Source: JAGOPY01 sp964619555
GTDB taxonomy: Bacteria > Bacteroidota > Bacteroidia > Bacteroidales > JAGOPY01
Length of the DNA: 64,000 bases
Assembly (NCBI GenBank): GCA_964619555.1
Contig: CAZUDV010000006.1
Span: 62,001 to 126,000, forward strand
Reading direction: 5' to 3'
Each line of letters begins with the position of its first letter. The stretch's first letter is position 1. Positions 52,889-61,722 of the stretch are shown in pieces. The notes under the pieces are model-generated. The model did not search any database. It was not told where the DNA came from and saw nothing but the letters and a program-made list of their open reading frames with translations. A program made the translations under genes and the position numbers.

Positions 52889-54805
52889 ATGAAATATGCC
52901 CTCTTCCTTGTCATAAACCTATTTTTATTCATTTTCAGCACGCCAGTTATCTCCTTTTCCCAGGAAGAAGACCGCGGCTACATCGTTAATGTCGGTGACA
53001 TGGCCCCCGATTTCACCCTGACATTGACAGATGGAAGCACCTTCAGACTTTCGGATCAACTCGGAAAAGTCGTAATGCTTCAATTTACGGCCAGTTGGTG
53101 CTCGGTTTGCCGGCTGGAGATGCCACATATCGAGAAAGAGATCTGGCTCCCCCTGAAAAGTAAAGATTTCGTGCTGGTAGGATTGGACCGCGACGAACCG
53201 GAGGAAGTGGTGAAAGCTTTCGGTGAAAAAATGAAGGTCACCTATCCCCTCGCTCCGGACCCCGGAGCGGATGTATTCGGTCTTTATGCCCTGAAACAGG
53301 CCGGTGTGACTCGCAATGTGATCATCGACCGCGAAGGCCGGATCGTTTTCCTGACCAGGCTTTATGAAGAGAAGGAATTCAAAGCCATGAAAGATGTTAT
53401 CTTCAGGCTGGCTGACCCGGATTATGTGCCCGATATTCCGTCAAGCCCTGTTATTCCTTCAACAGAGCAAATAACTTACCAACAGATGGAATTCATCGGA
53501 TTTATCCATTTTTCCATCAATACATTTACCGATAAGGAGTGGGGTTATGGCGACGAGGACCCGGCCCTGTTCAATCCCACGGAACTCGATGCCGAGCAAT
53601 GGGTCTTAACCGCCAAGGCAGCCGGAATGAGGCAACTCATCCTCACTGCCAAGCACCATGATGGCTTTTGCCTGTGGCCCAGCCGATATACGGAACATAG
53701 CATCCGGAACAGTCCGTACAAAGGAGGACAAGGTGACATTGTCCGGGAATTCACCGACGCCTGCCGGAAACACGGACTCAGGGTCGGGCTGTACCTGTCG
53801 CCGTGGGACCGCAACCACCCCGATTACGGCAAACCGGAATACATCACCTATTACCGCGACCAGCTCAGGGAACTGCTTACTGAATACGGCGGGATCAACG
53901 AACTCTGGTTCGACGGGGCCAATGGTGGCAGTGGCTATTACGGCGGGGCCAATGAAGAGCGGTGGATCGAAAAAAAGTCCTATTACGATTGGGAAGAAAC
54001 CATCAGGCTGGTCAAACACCTGCAACCCGCTATCCTTATCTTTTCCGATGCCGGACCTGACATCCGCTGGGTGGGCAATGAAAACGGGCATGCCGGGGAC
54101 ACCTTCTGGTCGACCATCGACCGGGACAGGCTGGGTATCGGTTTCTCCGACCAGGATTACCTCAACACCGGAGACCCCGATGGAAGCCATTGGATAACAG
54201 GCGAGTGCGATGTTTCCATCCGGCCAGGATGGTTTTACCATGCATCGGAAGACAGCCTGGTGAAAACCCCGCAGCAGTTGATGGAAATTTACGAAAAATC
54301 TGTCGGAAGAAACGGGGTGCTATTGCTGAACATCCCGCCGGATAAACGGGGATTGTTCCATGAAAACGATGTCAAGGCATTGAAAGAATTCGGGGCTATC
54401 ATTGAACGGGCATTTGAAAACAACTATGCCCTGAACGCCGGTTGCACTGCCGACAATACCAGGATGGACTGCAGCAAATTCTCCCCCGGCAATATCACCG
54501 ACGGCAATCCCGAATCCTATTGGGCAACGGATGACGGCATTGCCTCTGCAACGATAACCATCGACCTGGGTAAGGAAACCACCTTTGACCGAGTCCTGAT
54601 CCAGGAACCCATCCGGTTCGGACAGCGGATCAGCCGATTCCAGGTGCTGGTGCTGGAAAACGAGGACTGGAAGATACTATATGAAGGCACGACCATCGGT
54701 TACAAGCGGCTGATCCGGTTTGATGCGGTAACAGCGACAATGCTCCGGCTGAAAATCCTGGATGCCACTTATGCCCCGGCGATCTCGGATCTGGCCGTGT
54801 ATTAG
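52889..54805 (+). CDS. Redoxin/TlpA - GH29 alpha-L-fucosidase - F5/8C (CBM32-like) fusion
   Basis: A 638-residue secreted protein. After a signal peptide (1-24, ending SFSQ) comes a TlpA-type thioredoxin domain (about 32-172): GDMAPDFTLTLTDGS, FTASWCSVC with C71 and C74, and a GVTRNVIIDREG cis-Pro-side segment where the proline is Thr-Arg. A Pro-rich linker (178-195) leads to a GH29 fucosidase domain (about 197-510) with KHHDGFCLWPS, GLYLSPWD and ELWFDGANGG, D342 being the expected nucleophile. The end (about 512-638) is a discoidin-like F5/8C carbohydrate-binding domain. No frameshift is visible. It probably cleaves fucosides in the periplasm or outside; why a redoxin is attached is unknown. 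Confidence 0.88.
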   Translation: MKYALFLVINLFLFIFSTPVISFSQEEDRGYIVNVGDMAPDFTLTLTDGSTFRLSDQLGKVVMLQFTASWCSVCRLEMPHIEKEIWLPLKSKDFVLVGLDRDEPEEVVKAFGEKMKVTYPLAPDPGADVFGLYALKQAGVTRNVIIDREGRIVFLTRLYEEKEFKAMKDVIFRLADPDYVPDIPSSPVIPSTEQITYQQMEFIGFIHFSINTFTDKEWGYGDEDPALFNPTELDAEQWVLTAKAAGMRQLILTAKHHDGFCLWPSRYTEHSIRNSPYKGGQGDIVREFTDACRKHGLRVGLYLSPWDRNHPDYGKPEYITYYRDQLRELLTEYGGINELWFDGANGGSGYYGGANEERWIEKKSYYDWEETIRLVKHLQPAILIFSDAGPDIRWVGNENGHAGDTFWSTIDRDRLGIGFSDQDYLNTGDPDGSHWITGECDVSIRPGWFYHASEDSLVKTPQQLMEIYEKSVGRNGVLLLNIPPDKRGLFHENDVKALKEFGAIIERAFENNYALNAGCTADNTRMDCSKFSPGNITDGNPESYWATDDGIASATITIDLGKETTFDRVLIQEPIRFGQRISRFQVLVLENEDWKILYEGTTIGYKRLIRFDAVTATMLRLKILDATYAPAISDLAVY

Positions 54806-54875
54806 AGGCAGGAATCCTTTTTGATCCGAGATTGACGATTGAACCATCTCCCGGTTTTTTTGTTGTTCTTATTCC

Positions 54876-56384
54876 ATGAAGAATCTCAGCAAGACCATCC
54901 TTGGCCCGGTGGAAAAGATCGGAAATGCCCTGCCAAATCCCGCGGCATTGTTCGGCCTGTTCGCGTTGATCACCCTTCTTCTTTCAGCTCTCGGAAATTG
55001 GATGAACTGGTATGGTGTCAATCCTTCAACCGGGGAAATGATCAAGGTCATCAACCTCCTGACCCGCGAAGGGCTTCACCGGATACTGCTGGAAATGGTG
55101 GACAATTACACCGGATTTGCCCCCCTGGGCATCGTGATGGTTGCGCTGTTAGGCATAGGCATCGCCGAGAGCAGCGGCCTGATTAAATCCGCCATCAATG
55201 CCCTCATCCTGAAAGCGCCCAAAAACTCCATCACTTTTATGGTTGTGATCACTGGCATTATGTCGAACGCCGCATCCGACCTGGGCTATATTCTCATCAT
55301 CCCACTGGCCGGGGTGATCTTCCATTCCCTGGGCAGGCACCCCGTGGCCGGAATGTCGGCCGCCTTTGCCGGGGTGAGTGGCGGATTTAGCGCCAACCTG
55401 GTCATAGGCACCATCGATCCCCTCCTGGCCGGCCTTTCCACCGAGGCCGCCCGGATCATCGATCCGGAATATTACGTTATGCCTACTGCGAACTATTATT
55501 TTATGGCTGTTTCGACCTTCGTGATAGCCCTGGCCGGCACCTGGGTCACCCGGTCTATCGTCGAACCCCGACTGGGAAAATATACCAGCAGCGAGGCAAG
55601 GGAGGAGATCACCCAATTGTCGGCCAGTGAAATCAGGGGGTTGAAATGGACGGGGGTCACTTTCCTCTTGTTCATGGCGCTCATCGCATGGGGATTAATC
55701 CCGGAGAACGGTTTCCTTAGGGGACATGACGGGACGGTGCTGCATTCCCCGGTGCTGAAAGGCTTTATCGCGGTGTTGTTCATCATTGCAGGCGTACTGG
55801 GCATTGTGTATGGTTACGTCAGTGGCACATTTAAAAAGCATGACGACGTGATCGCAGGAATGAACAGCAGTTTTAAAAGCCTTGTTTCCTTCCTGGTACT
55901 GGTGTTCTTCGCAGCACAGTTCGTGGCCTGGTTCAAGTGGAGCAACCTGGGGCTCCTGATCGCGGTGAAAGGGGCGACCATGCTTCAGACCGCCGATATC
56001 GGCCTGATTCCGCTGGTCATTATATTTATCCTCCTTTCAGGATTCATCAACCTGTTCATGGGAAGTGCATCGGCCAAATGGGCCATCATGGGTCCTGTTT
56101 TCATCCCCATGTTCATGTTGCTGGGTTATTCACCCGAACTCTCCCAGGCGGTTTTCCGGATCGGCGACAGCATTACCAACGTCATCTCACCTATGATGAG
56201 CTTTTTCGCCCTTATTATCGTGTATTACCAGAAATATGAACCCAAAACGGGAATCGGAACCCTGATCGCAACCATGCTGCCCTATTCTGTCACATTTTTT
56301 ATAGCCTGGACCTTCCTTCTGATCGTATGGATATTGGTCGGGATTCCTTTAGGACCTGAAGCTGGCTTGTACTATCAGAAATAA
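54876..56384 (+). CDS. abgT: AbgT-family transporter (p-aminobenzoyl-glutamate type)
   Basis: A 502-residue polytopic protein with about eleven membrane helices. It starts with NALPNPAALFGLFALITLLLS and shows GIGIAESSGLIKSAI, SNAASDLGYILIIPLAG, GGFSANLVIGTIDPLLAG and SASAKWAIMGPVFIPM, the conserved segments of the AbgT family. Members import p-aminobenzoyl-glutamate or export antibiotic-like substrates such as sulfonamides. The substrate here cannot be told. It stands alone, 70 bases after the fucosidase fusion. Confidence 0.92.
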   Translation: MKNLSKTILGPVEKIGNALPNPAALFGLFALITLLLSALGNWMNWYGVNPSTGEMIKVINLLTREGLHRILLEMVDNYTGFAPLGIVMVALLGIGIAESSGLIKSAINALILKAPKNSITFMVVITGIMSNAASDLGYILIIPLAGVIFHSLGRHPVAGMSAAFAGVSGGFSANLVIGTIDPLLAGLSTEAARIIDPEYYVMPTANYYFMAVSTFVIALAGTWVTRSIVEPRLGKYTSSEAREEITQLSASEIRGLKWTGVTFLLFMALIAWGLIPENGFLRGHDGTVLHSPVLKGFIAVLFIIAGVLGIVYGYVSGTFKKHDDVIAGMNSSFKSLVSFLVLVFFAAQFVAWFKWSNLGLLIAVKGATMLQTADIGLIPLVIIFILLSGFINLFMGSASAKWAIMGPVFIPMFMLLGYSPELSQAVFRIGDSITNVISPMMSFFALIIVYYQKYEPKTGIGTLIATMLPYSVTFFIAWTFLLIVWILVGIPLGPEAGLYYQK

Positions 56385-56432
56385 TTTCGATATTTGATCA
56401 TTGACAATCATTTTGTTATAAAAATTATCACC

Positions 56433-56846
56433 ATGGGAAAAGTAGCTGAAATTAAAACAAAGGAAAATGACGCAAGTGTTGAGGAATTCATCAATTCAGT
56501 CAAAGACGAAGAAAAGCGCAGGGACAGTTATGTCTTGCTCAGAATGATGAAGGAAGCCACGGGGGATGATCCGAAAATGTGGGGCAGCTCTATCATAGGA
56601 TTCGGGAATAAACGATACAAAAGTCCTGCCACCGGTCGGGAAGTAGATTGGTTCAAAATTGGGTTTTCCCCGCGAAAAGGGAATTTTTCATTATACCTGG
56701 TCTGTGATGTCGGTCAATTTGCCGGAGATTTTCAAAAGCTGGGCAAGATCAAAACTGGCGTCGGATGCCTCTACGTCAATAAACTGGCTGATATCGACAT
56801 GGGAGTCCTGAAAGGAATAATCGACACCGCGGCCAGGGACAAATAG
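56433..56846 (+). CDS. DUF1801 domain protein
   Basis: A 137-residue protein from ATG 56433, without signal or membrane helix. Its segments SVEEFINSVKDEEKRRDSYVLLRMM, WGSSIIGFGNKRY and the C-terminal helix LADIDMGVLKGIID fit the DUF1801 fold. The function is unknown. A longer frame from TTG 56394 would overlap the gap after abgT and adds a hydrophobic start not seen in the family, so it is rejected. Confidence 0.85.
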   Translation: MGKVAEIKTKENDASVEEFINSVKDEEKRRDSYVLLRMMKEATGDDPKMWGSSIIGFGNKRYKSPATGREVDWFKIGFSPRKGNFSLYLVCDVGQFAGDFQKLGKIKTGVGCLYVNKLADIDMGVLKGIIDTAARDK

Positions 56847-56875
56847 AATCAGTGGGGAAAAGGCCGCAGACAGGG

Positions 56876-58876
56876 TCAGAACAACCTGTCGATCAAATCA
56901 TCATCAGTCAGATTCGGCAAAGTAACTTTCAGTTTAGGTTCAGCTTTCATCGCCCTTTTAATGGCGAAGATGGCTTCTTCATTGCGGGCCCATCCACGAC
57001 GGGCGATGCCGTTGTTCACATCCCAGAACAGCATGCTCTTAAGCCTCCTGGAAGCATCGTCGGAACCATCGAGCAGCATGCCGAAACCGCCGTTGATCAC
57101 TTCGCCCCAGCCGACACCGCCGCCATTGTGCAGCGAAACCCAGGTAGCTCCCCGGAATCCATCGCCGATCACATTCTGAACGGCCATATCTGCCGTAAAC
57201 TGCGACCCGTCGTAAATATTGGAGGTTTCGCGGAACGGCGAATCGGTTCCGGATACATCGTGGTGGTCCCTGCCGAGCACTACCGGGCCGGAAATCAAGC
57301 CTGTGCGAATAGCCCGGTTAAATGCCTCCGCAATACGGATCCTCCCGTCAGCGTCAGCGTAGAGGATCCGTGCCTGGGAACCGACCACCAGCTTGTTTTG
57401 TTCGGCCTGGCGGATCCAGAGGAGGTTGTCCATCATCTGCTGGCTGATCTCAGCCGGAGATTGAGATGCCAATTCCTCCAGGACATCCCCGGCGATTTTA
57501 TCGGTCATCCGCAGATCATCCGGTTTGCCGGAGGTGCAAACCCAACGGAAAGGCCCAAATCCGTAATCGAAGCACATCGGGCCCATGATATCCTGCACAT
57601 ACGATTGATAACGGAATGTCCCATCGGGTTTAAAAATATCGGCTCCCGCCCTGCCGGCTTCCAGCAGGAAAGCATTCCCGTAGTCCCAGAAATACATGCC
57701 TCTCTTCGCTACGGCGTTGATGGCATTCACGTGCCGGACCAGGGATGCCCTGACATGTCGCTTGAATTCCTCCGGTTTTTCTGCCATCATCCGGTTGGAC
57801 TCTTCGAAAGTCAAACCAGCCGGGTAATAACCGCCCGACCAGGGGTTATGTAATGAAGTCTGGTCAGAGCCCAATTCAATAAAAATATCTTCTTTGACGA
57901 ATTTCTCCCAGAGGTCAACGATATTTCCCTCATAGGCCAGCGAAACGGCTTCCTTTGCTGCACGGGCATCAGCCATCCTCTGAAGCAGGCTGTCGAGGTC
58001 CCTGTACACCTCATCCACCCAGCCCTGGGAATGCCTTTTTTCGACTGCTTTCGGGTTGATCTCCGCGATAACACCGACTGCCCCGGCAATGACCGCCGCT
58101 TTTGCCTGGGCGCCCGACATACCACCCAGTCCGGAGGTGATAAACACCTTTCCGGCCAGGCTACCACCGGACGGGTCGAGCATCCTGCCGGCGTTCAGCA
58201 CGGTAATCGTCGTGCCGTGGACAATCCCCTGCGGACCGATGTACATGTAAGAGCCGGCCGTCATCTGGCCGTATTGTGTGACTCCCAGCGCATTGAACCT
58301 TTCCCAGTGGTCCTGGCTGGAGTAATTGGGAATGACCAACCCGTTGGTCACCACTGCCCGAGGGGCATCTTTGTGCGATGGGAAAAGCCCCATGGGATGA
58401 CCCGAATACATAGCCAGGGTTTGCTCATCGGTCATCTCTGCCAGGTATTTCATCGTCAGCAGGTACTGGGCCCAGTTCTGGAACACCGCGCCATTGCCGC
58501 CGTATGTGATCAGTTCGTGCGGATGCTGGGCCACTGCCGGATCGAGGTTATTCTGGACCATCAGCATGATAGCGGCAGCCTGTTGGGATTTGCAGGGATA
58601 TTCCCCTATCGGCCTCGCATACATCGGATAATCAGGCCGGAAACGATACATGTAGATCCGGCCGTACTTTTCCAACTCCCCGGCGAACTCTGCGGCCAGC
58701 ATGGGATGATGTTTCGGATCGAAGTACCTCAGGGCATTCCGGAGGGCCAGCTTCTTTTCAGCCTGCGAAAGGATATCCTTCCGTTTAGGTGCGTGGCTGA
58801 CATTTATATCATAGGGTTTTGGCTCCGGTACAACATCCGGTATTCCCTGAAGGATCTGCTGCTGAAAATCATTCAT
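56876..58876 (-). CDS. hutU: Urocanate hydratase
   Basis: A 666-residue urocanase, of the longer form. Motifs include YGGNGAVFQNWAQY at about 124-137, SGLGGMSGAQAKA (NAD-binding region), QGWVDEVY, and MCFDYGFGPFRWVCTSGKP near 433-451 with the active-site cysteine. It hydrates urocanate to imidazolonepropionate in histidine breakdown. No other hut gene is in the window, so the pathway is split. It follows a lipoprotein gene after ten bases on the same strand and may be co-transcribed with it. Confidence 0.95.
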   Translation of the reverse strand: MNDFQQQILQGIPDVVPEPKPYDINVSHAPKRKDILSQAEKKLALRNALRYFDPKHHPMLAAEFAGELEKYGRIYMYRFRPDYPMYARPIGEYPCKSQQAAAIMLMVQNNLDPAVAQHPHELITYGGNGAVFQNWAQYLLTMKYLAEMTDEQTLAMYSGHPMGLFPSHKDAPRAVVTNGLVIPNYSSQDHWERFNALGVTQYGQMTAGSYMYIGPQGIVHGTTITVLNAGRMLDPSGGSLAGKVFITSGLGGMSGAQAKAAVIAGAVGVIAEINPKAVEKRHSQGWVDEVYRDLDSLLQRMADARAAKEAVSLAYEGNIVDLWEKFVKEDIFIELGSDQTSLHNPWSGGYYPAGLTFEESNRMMAEKPEEFKRHVRASLVRHVNAINAVAKRGMYFWDYGNAFLLEAGRAGADIFKPDGTFRYQSYVQDIMGPMCFDYGFGPFRWVCTSGKPDDLRMTDKIAGDVLEELASQSPAEISQQMMDNLLWIRQAEQNKLVVGSQARILYADADGRIRIAEAFNRAIRTGLISGPVVLGRDHHDVSGTDSPFRETSNIYDGSQFTADMAVQNVIGDGFRGATWVSLHNGGGVGWGEVINGGFGMLLDGSDDASRRLKSMLFWDVNNGIARRGWARNEEAIFAIKRAMKAEPKLKVTLPNLTDDDLIDRLF

Positions 58877-58886
58877 GAAAAATGCA

Positions 58887-59768
58887 TTATTTGATCACGA
58901 CTACCAGAAAACGGGATGATTTCCAGAATTCATCCGGATCAATTATTTCGAGTCCAAGGAATTGATCATCTTCCATGATGAACTGATAGGATCCGGCAGG
59001 ATGAACCGTGGCTAATTCAGCCTTCTTGGTTTCAAAACTAATTTTGGAAAGGTTCCGGATATCCCCGGTCGTGAAATAATCCAGGTTGATCATATCATTC
59101 ATCTTCGTATCACCGCTGAACAGCCCGCCGGACTTGTCGATGATCTCGTTATCCATCAGATCTTTCCTCGTACCGACCACATACCACACCGTATTCATCT
59201 CTCCGATGATAAGGTCCTGTTGATTGATGACTTTGGATTTTTCCGCATTGGATTCCTGCAAAGTGTCGACCGTTGCATTGAGCTGATCGATCTGAAAATT
59301 AAGTCTGACCAATTGCTCCTTCAGGTCAGCGATTTCTTTTTCCTTGGCTTCGAGTCGTTCGGTCAATGTCCTTATATTCTCCTGTAAAGCCGCCACTTTT
59401 ACATCGGATTTCTTGAGCTGGTCCTTCAGTTGAGCGATCCGCTTTTTATTCTCTTCTATGATGTTGTTGATCATGATGATCTCTTCGAGGATCTTATCCC
59501 TGACATCCATATCGGACCTCAGTTCAGACGGAGGGACATCCGTGATGAGCTTTTCCTTTATCGTAATCTCCGCCAGGTTCTTCTCTATCGTATTCATAGA
59601 GATAAATAACTCATTCAGAAGCGAATCCTTTCTCTCATATTCCCTTTCGAGCCTGGTTTTCTCAGTCTGCAGATCCAGAATCTGCTGGTCTTTTTTCTGA
59701 GTGCACCCGGAAAGTATGGCCAGGATAATAAAGCCGGACGCTGCAAAGGTGATCAAATGTCGTTTCAT
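58887..59768 (-). CDS. Coiled-coil lipoprotein
   Basis: A 293-residue protein from ATG 59768, with a lipobox at about residues 19-22 (ILSGC), then a long coiled coil (about 25-190) rich in Glu, Lys, Leu and Asn with heptads, then a globular end of about 100 residues with the tryptophan-containing NTVWYVVGTRKDLMDNEIID. It is probably a periplasmic or outer-membrane protein. Family unknown. A longer frame from 59825 adds a non-signal N-terminus. It lies ten bases upstream of hutU; no functional link is evident. Confidence 0.78.
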   Translation of the reverse strand: MKRHLITFAASGFIILAILSGCTQKKDQQILDLQTEKTRLEREYERKDSLLNELFISMNTIEKNLAEITIKEKLITDVPPSELRSDMDVRDKILEEIIMINNIIEENKKRIAQLKDQLKKSDVKVAALQENIRTLTERLEAKEKEIADLKEQLVRLNFQIDQLNATVDTLQESNAEKSKVINQQDLIIGEMNTVWYVVGTRKDLMDNEIIDKSGGLFSGDTKMNDMINLDYFTTGDIRNLSKISFETKKAELATVHPAGSYQFIMEDDQFLGLEIIDPDEFWKSSRFLVVVIK

Positions 59769-59904
59769 GTGTTTAAATGCTTTAACTACTTCAAAATAAC
59801 TCGTTTGTACGGAAAATATTGCCAATAATCCGGTAAAGTTACGGAAAAATAGGGTAAGTATAACAGGCGATTACGATGAAGGGAAATGACAGGGATTGGT
59901 ATCG

Positions 59905-60525
59905 TCAGTCTTCCTGGAAGCGCTCGTGCGTATTTTTGAGTATATGATAGAGGAATTCGCGGGCGCGGAAAAGTTGTGCCTTGATCGTTCCGACCGGCAT
60001 TTCAAGCTGCTGCGATATTTCTTCATAAGATAATTCCTGGTAATATCTCAATTCTATCAGCCGGCGGTAATGAGGTTTAAGACGGTCCACTACTTCCCGT
60101 AGCGCTTCAATTTTTTGCTGGCGGATAATATCCTCCTCGGGTGTCCTCGAAGGAGAATGAATGATATCAGCCAGGTCATCCGTTCCCTCTTCTTTATCGC
60201 CATTATCTAAAGAAATCGCTTCATTCATCTTCTTTTTCCTGAGAAAATCGATGCAATTGTTGGAGGCAATTTTAAAGAGCCATGTACTGAAGGCAAAGTC
60301 GGGCGTATACTGCCTGAGATTCCGGAAGGCCTTGCCAAACGCTTCTATGGTCAGGTCGTCGGCATCCTGTGGGTTATTTGTCATCTTCAGCATCATGAAG
60401 TACAGTGAATCCCGGTAGTTGCTCATCAGTTCCGAATAAGCCATCTGTTCGCCCCGGTCAAGAGCCGCTCTAACCAGCTGATAATCCCGCTGAGCCTTTT
60501 CGGTAAGTTTCAGGTTTATTTCCAT
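59905..60525 (-). CDS. ECF-type RNA polymerase sigma factor
   Basis: A 206-residue sigma-70 family protein. Region 2 is at about 35-105 (YRDSLYFMMLKMTNNPQDADDLT, FSTWLFKIASNNCID); region 4 is at about 140-200 (LKPHYRRLIELRYYQELSYEEISQQLEMPVGTIKAQLFRARE in two parts). No region 3 and no anti-sigma gene is next to it. A long acidic linker separates the regions. The start overlaps the end of the glycosyltransferase gene by ten bases, so the two are probably one operon. Confidence 0.9.
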   Translation of the reverse strand: MEINLKLTEKAQRDYQLVRAALDRGEQMAYSELMSNYRDSLYFMMLKMTNNPQDADDLTIEAFGKAFRNLRQYTPDFAFSTWLFKIASNNCIDFLRKKKMNEAISLDNGDKEEGTDDLADIIHSPSRTPEEDIIRQQKIEALREVVDRLKPHYRRLIELRYYQELSYEEISQQLEMPVGTIKAQLFRAREFLYHILKNTHERFQED

Positions 60526-61658
60526 CTCTCCTGTTTATAAAGAATATTAGAGAAATAGATAAAAGGGATCAGCGCAAGGAGGAAGATCTCGAGCACGGGT
60601 GACAGTACCGCAAGGTCATTCTCCTTCATTTTATTGGTACACATGGCAAGGATAACCCAATGACTGATGAAAAATACCGAAAACGCGGCCAGTGCAATGA
60701 TCCAGTTGTATTGAAGGATCATCAGGGCAATGAAGGACAGGTATAAAAGCAGTTTGGAAAGATATCCCAGGGCCAGGAGGAACTTGAATCTGGAGCGGTA
60801 TAGCCGGGCGGTTGAATAATGCCTTCTTTTTTGAAATATCCATTGGATCAGGGAGGTCTTAGCGGTGGAAACCGTATGGCTATCCGGTGAAACGGCAATC
60901 CGGGTGTTCCGTTTATTGGCTACCCGGTTGATAAACAAATCGTCATCGCCCGATTTCAGCTTATAATGTGAAGTAAAGCCTTTCGCCCTGTAAAAAAGCT
61001 CCCTTTTGTAGGAAAGGTTCCTTCCCACGCCCATATATGGTTTTCCGCTAAGCGCAAAAGACAGGTACTGCATCGCAACCAGGAACGAATCATACCGGAT
61101 CAGCTGGTTCAGGAATCCGACTGTACGTTTGTAAGCACCATAACCCAGCACGATCTCCGTTCCTTGGCGGTAATGCGACTGCATCTGGCGGATCCAGTCC
61201 GGACCGGCCGGCCTGCAATCAGCATCGGTGAGCAGTAAGATCTCATTTTTGGCCGATTTGATGCCAAGCGCGAGCGGAAACTTCTTTCCCGTGAAAAAAT
61301 TCAGGTTCCGCTCGAGGTCGAAAATCTTAAGATGCGGATATTTCCTGGCAAAAGAATTTAAAAGTTCGATGCTGTCGTCATCCGATGCATCATTCACCAC
61401 GATCACTTCATAATCGGGATAATCCTGTTCAAGGACTGAAGGCAGATTCTTCAGCAGGTTCTGATATTCATTTTTCGCACAGATAATGACCGTGACCGGT
61501 TTATCTGTGCTGTCAGCAGGCGGCTCCTTGTAGAATGCAAGCCGGCTGTACAATGTCCAGTAGTAGATCATCTGGATGATCCATACAACGCCGAACAAAA
61601 CGAACACCGCGAAAGGCAGTATTTGAAGGATGGTTGTTTCTGTTGGAAACTCAAACAT
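60516..61658 (-). CDS. Glycosyltransferase family 2, membrane-bound
   Basis: A 380-residue protein from ATG 61658. One membrane helix at the N-terminus (about 15-38) is followed by a GT-A domain (about 50-290): VTVIICAKNEYQNLLKNLPS, VVNDASDDDS, and the DxD motif in LLTDADCRP. Two or three C-terminal helices follow a QxxRRHYSTA motif (QKRRHY), the pattern of processive or membrane glycosyltransferases. The acceptor is unknown. An upstream frame extension to 61736 would run into the tgt promoter. It shares the divergent gap with tgt. Confidence 0.85.
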   Translation of the reverse strand: MFEFPTETTILQILPFAVFVLFGVVWIIQMIYYWTLYSRLAFYKEPPADSTDKPVTVIICAKNEYQNLLKNLPSVLEQDYPDYEVIVVNDASDDDSIELLNSFARKYPHLKIFDLERNLNFFTGKKFPLALGIKSAKNEILLLTDADCRPAGPDWIRQMQSHYRQGTEIVLGYGAYKRTVGFLNQLIRYDSFLVAMQYLSFALSGKPYMGVGRNLSYKRELFYRAKGFTSHYKLKSGDDDLFINRVANKRNTRIAVSPDSHTVSTAKTSLIQWIFQKRRHYSTARLYRSRFKFLLALGYLSKLLLYLSFIALMILQYNWIIALAAFSVFFISHWVILAMCTNKMKENDLAVLSPVLEIFLLALIPFIYFSNILYKQERWK

Positions 61659-61666
61659 AGTCCAAA

Positions 61667-61674
61667 CAAAATTA
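61667..61674 (-). promoter_or_regulatory. Bacteroidetes-type -7 box for the glycosyltransferase-sigma operon
   Basis: On the minus strand the bases read TAATTTTG, a match to TAnnTTTG, only eight bases before the start codon at 61658, giving an almost leaderless mRNA if used. Confidence 0.45.
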
Positions 61675-61697
61675 TTCAATCCCCAAGGAATTAAAAT

Positions 61698-61705
61698 TAT
61701 CTTTG
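61698..61705 (+). promoter_or_regulatory. Bacteroidetes-type -7 box upstream of tgt
   Basis: TATCTTTG matches TAnnTTTG, 17 bases before the tgt start at 61723. Confidence 0.55.
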
Positions 61706-61722
61706 GGCAATATTTATTAACA

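Noticed and set aside
56852..57853. 333-codon open frame on the plus strand and a second one at 58031-58894
   Set aside because: Both lie antisense inside hutU, whose protein has clear urocanase motifs over the full length. The plus-strand translations are rich in His, Arg and Pro and show no domain.
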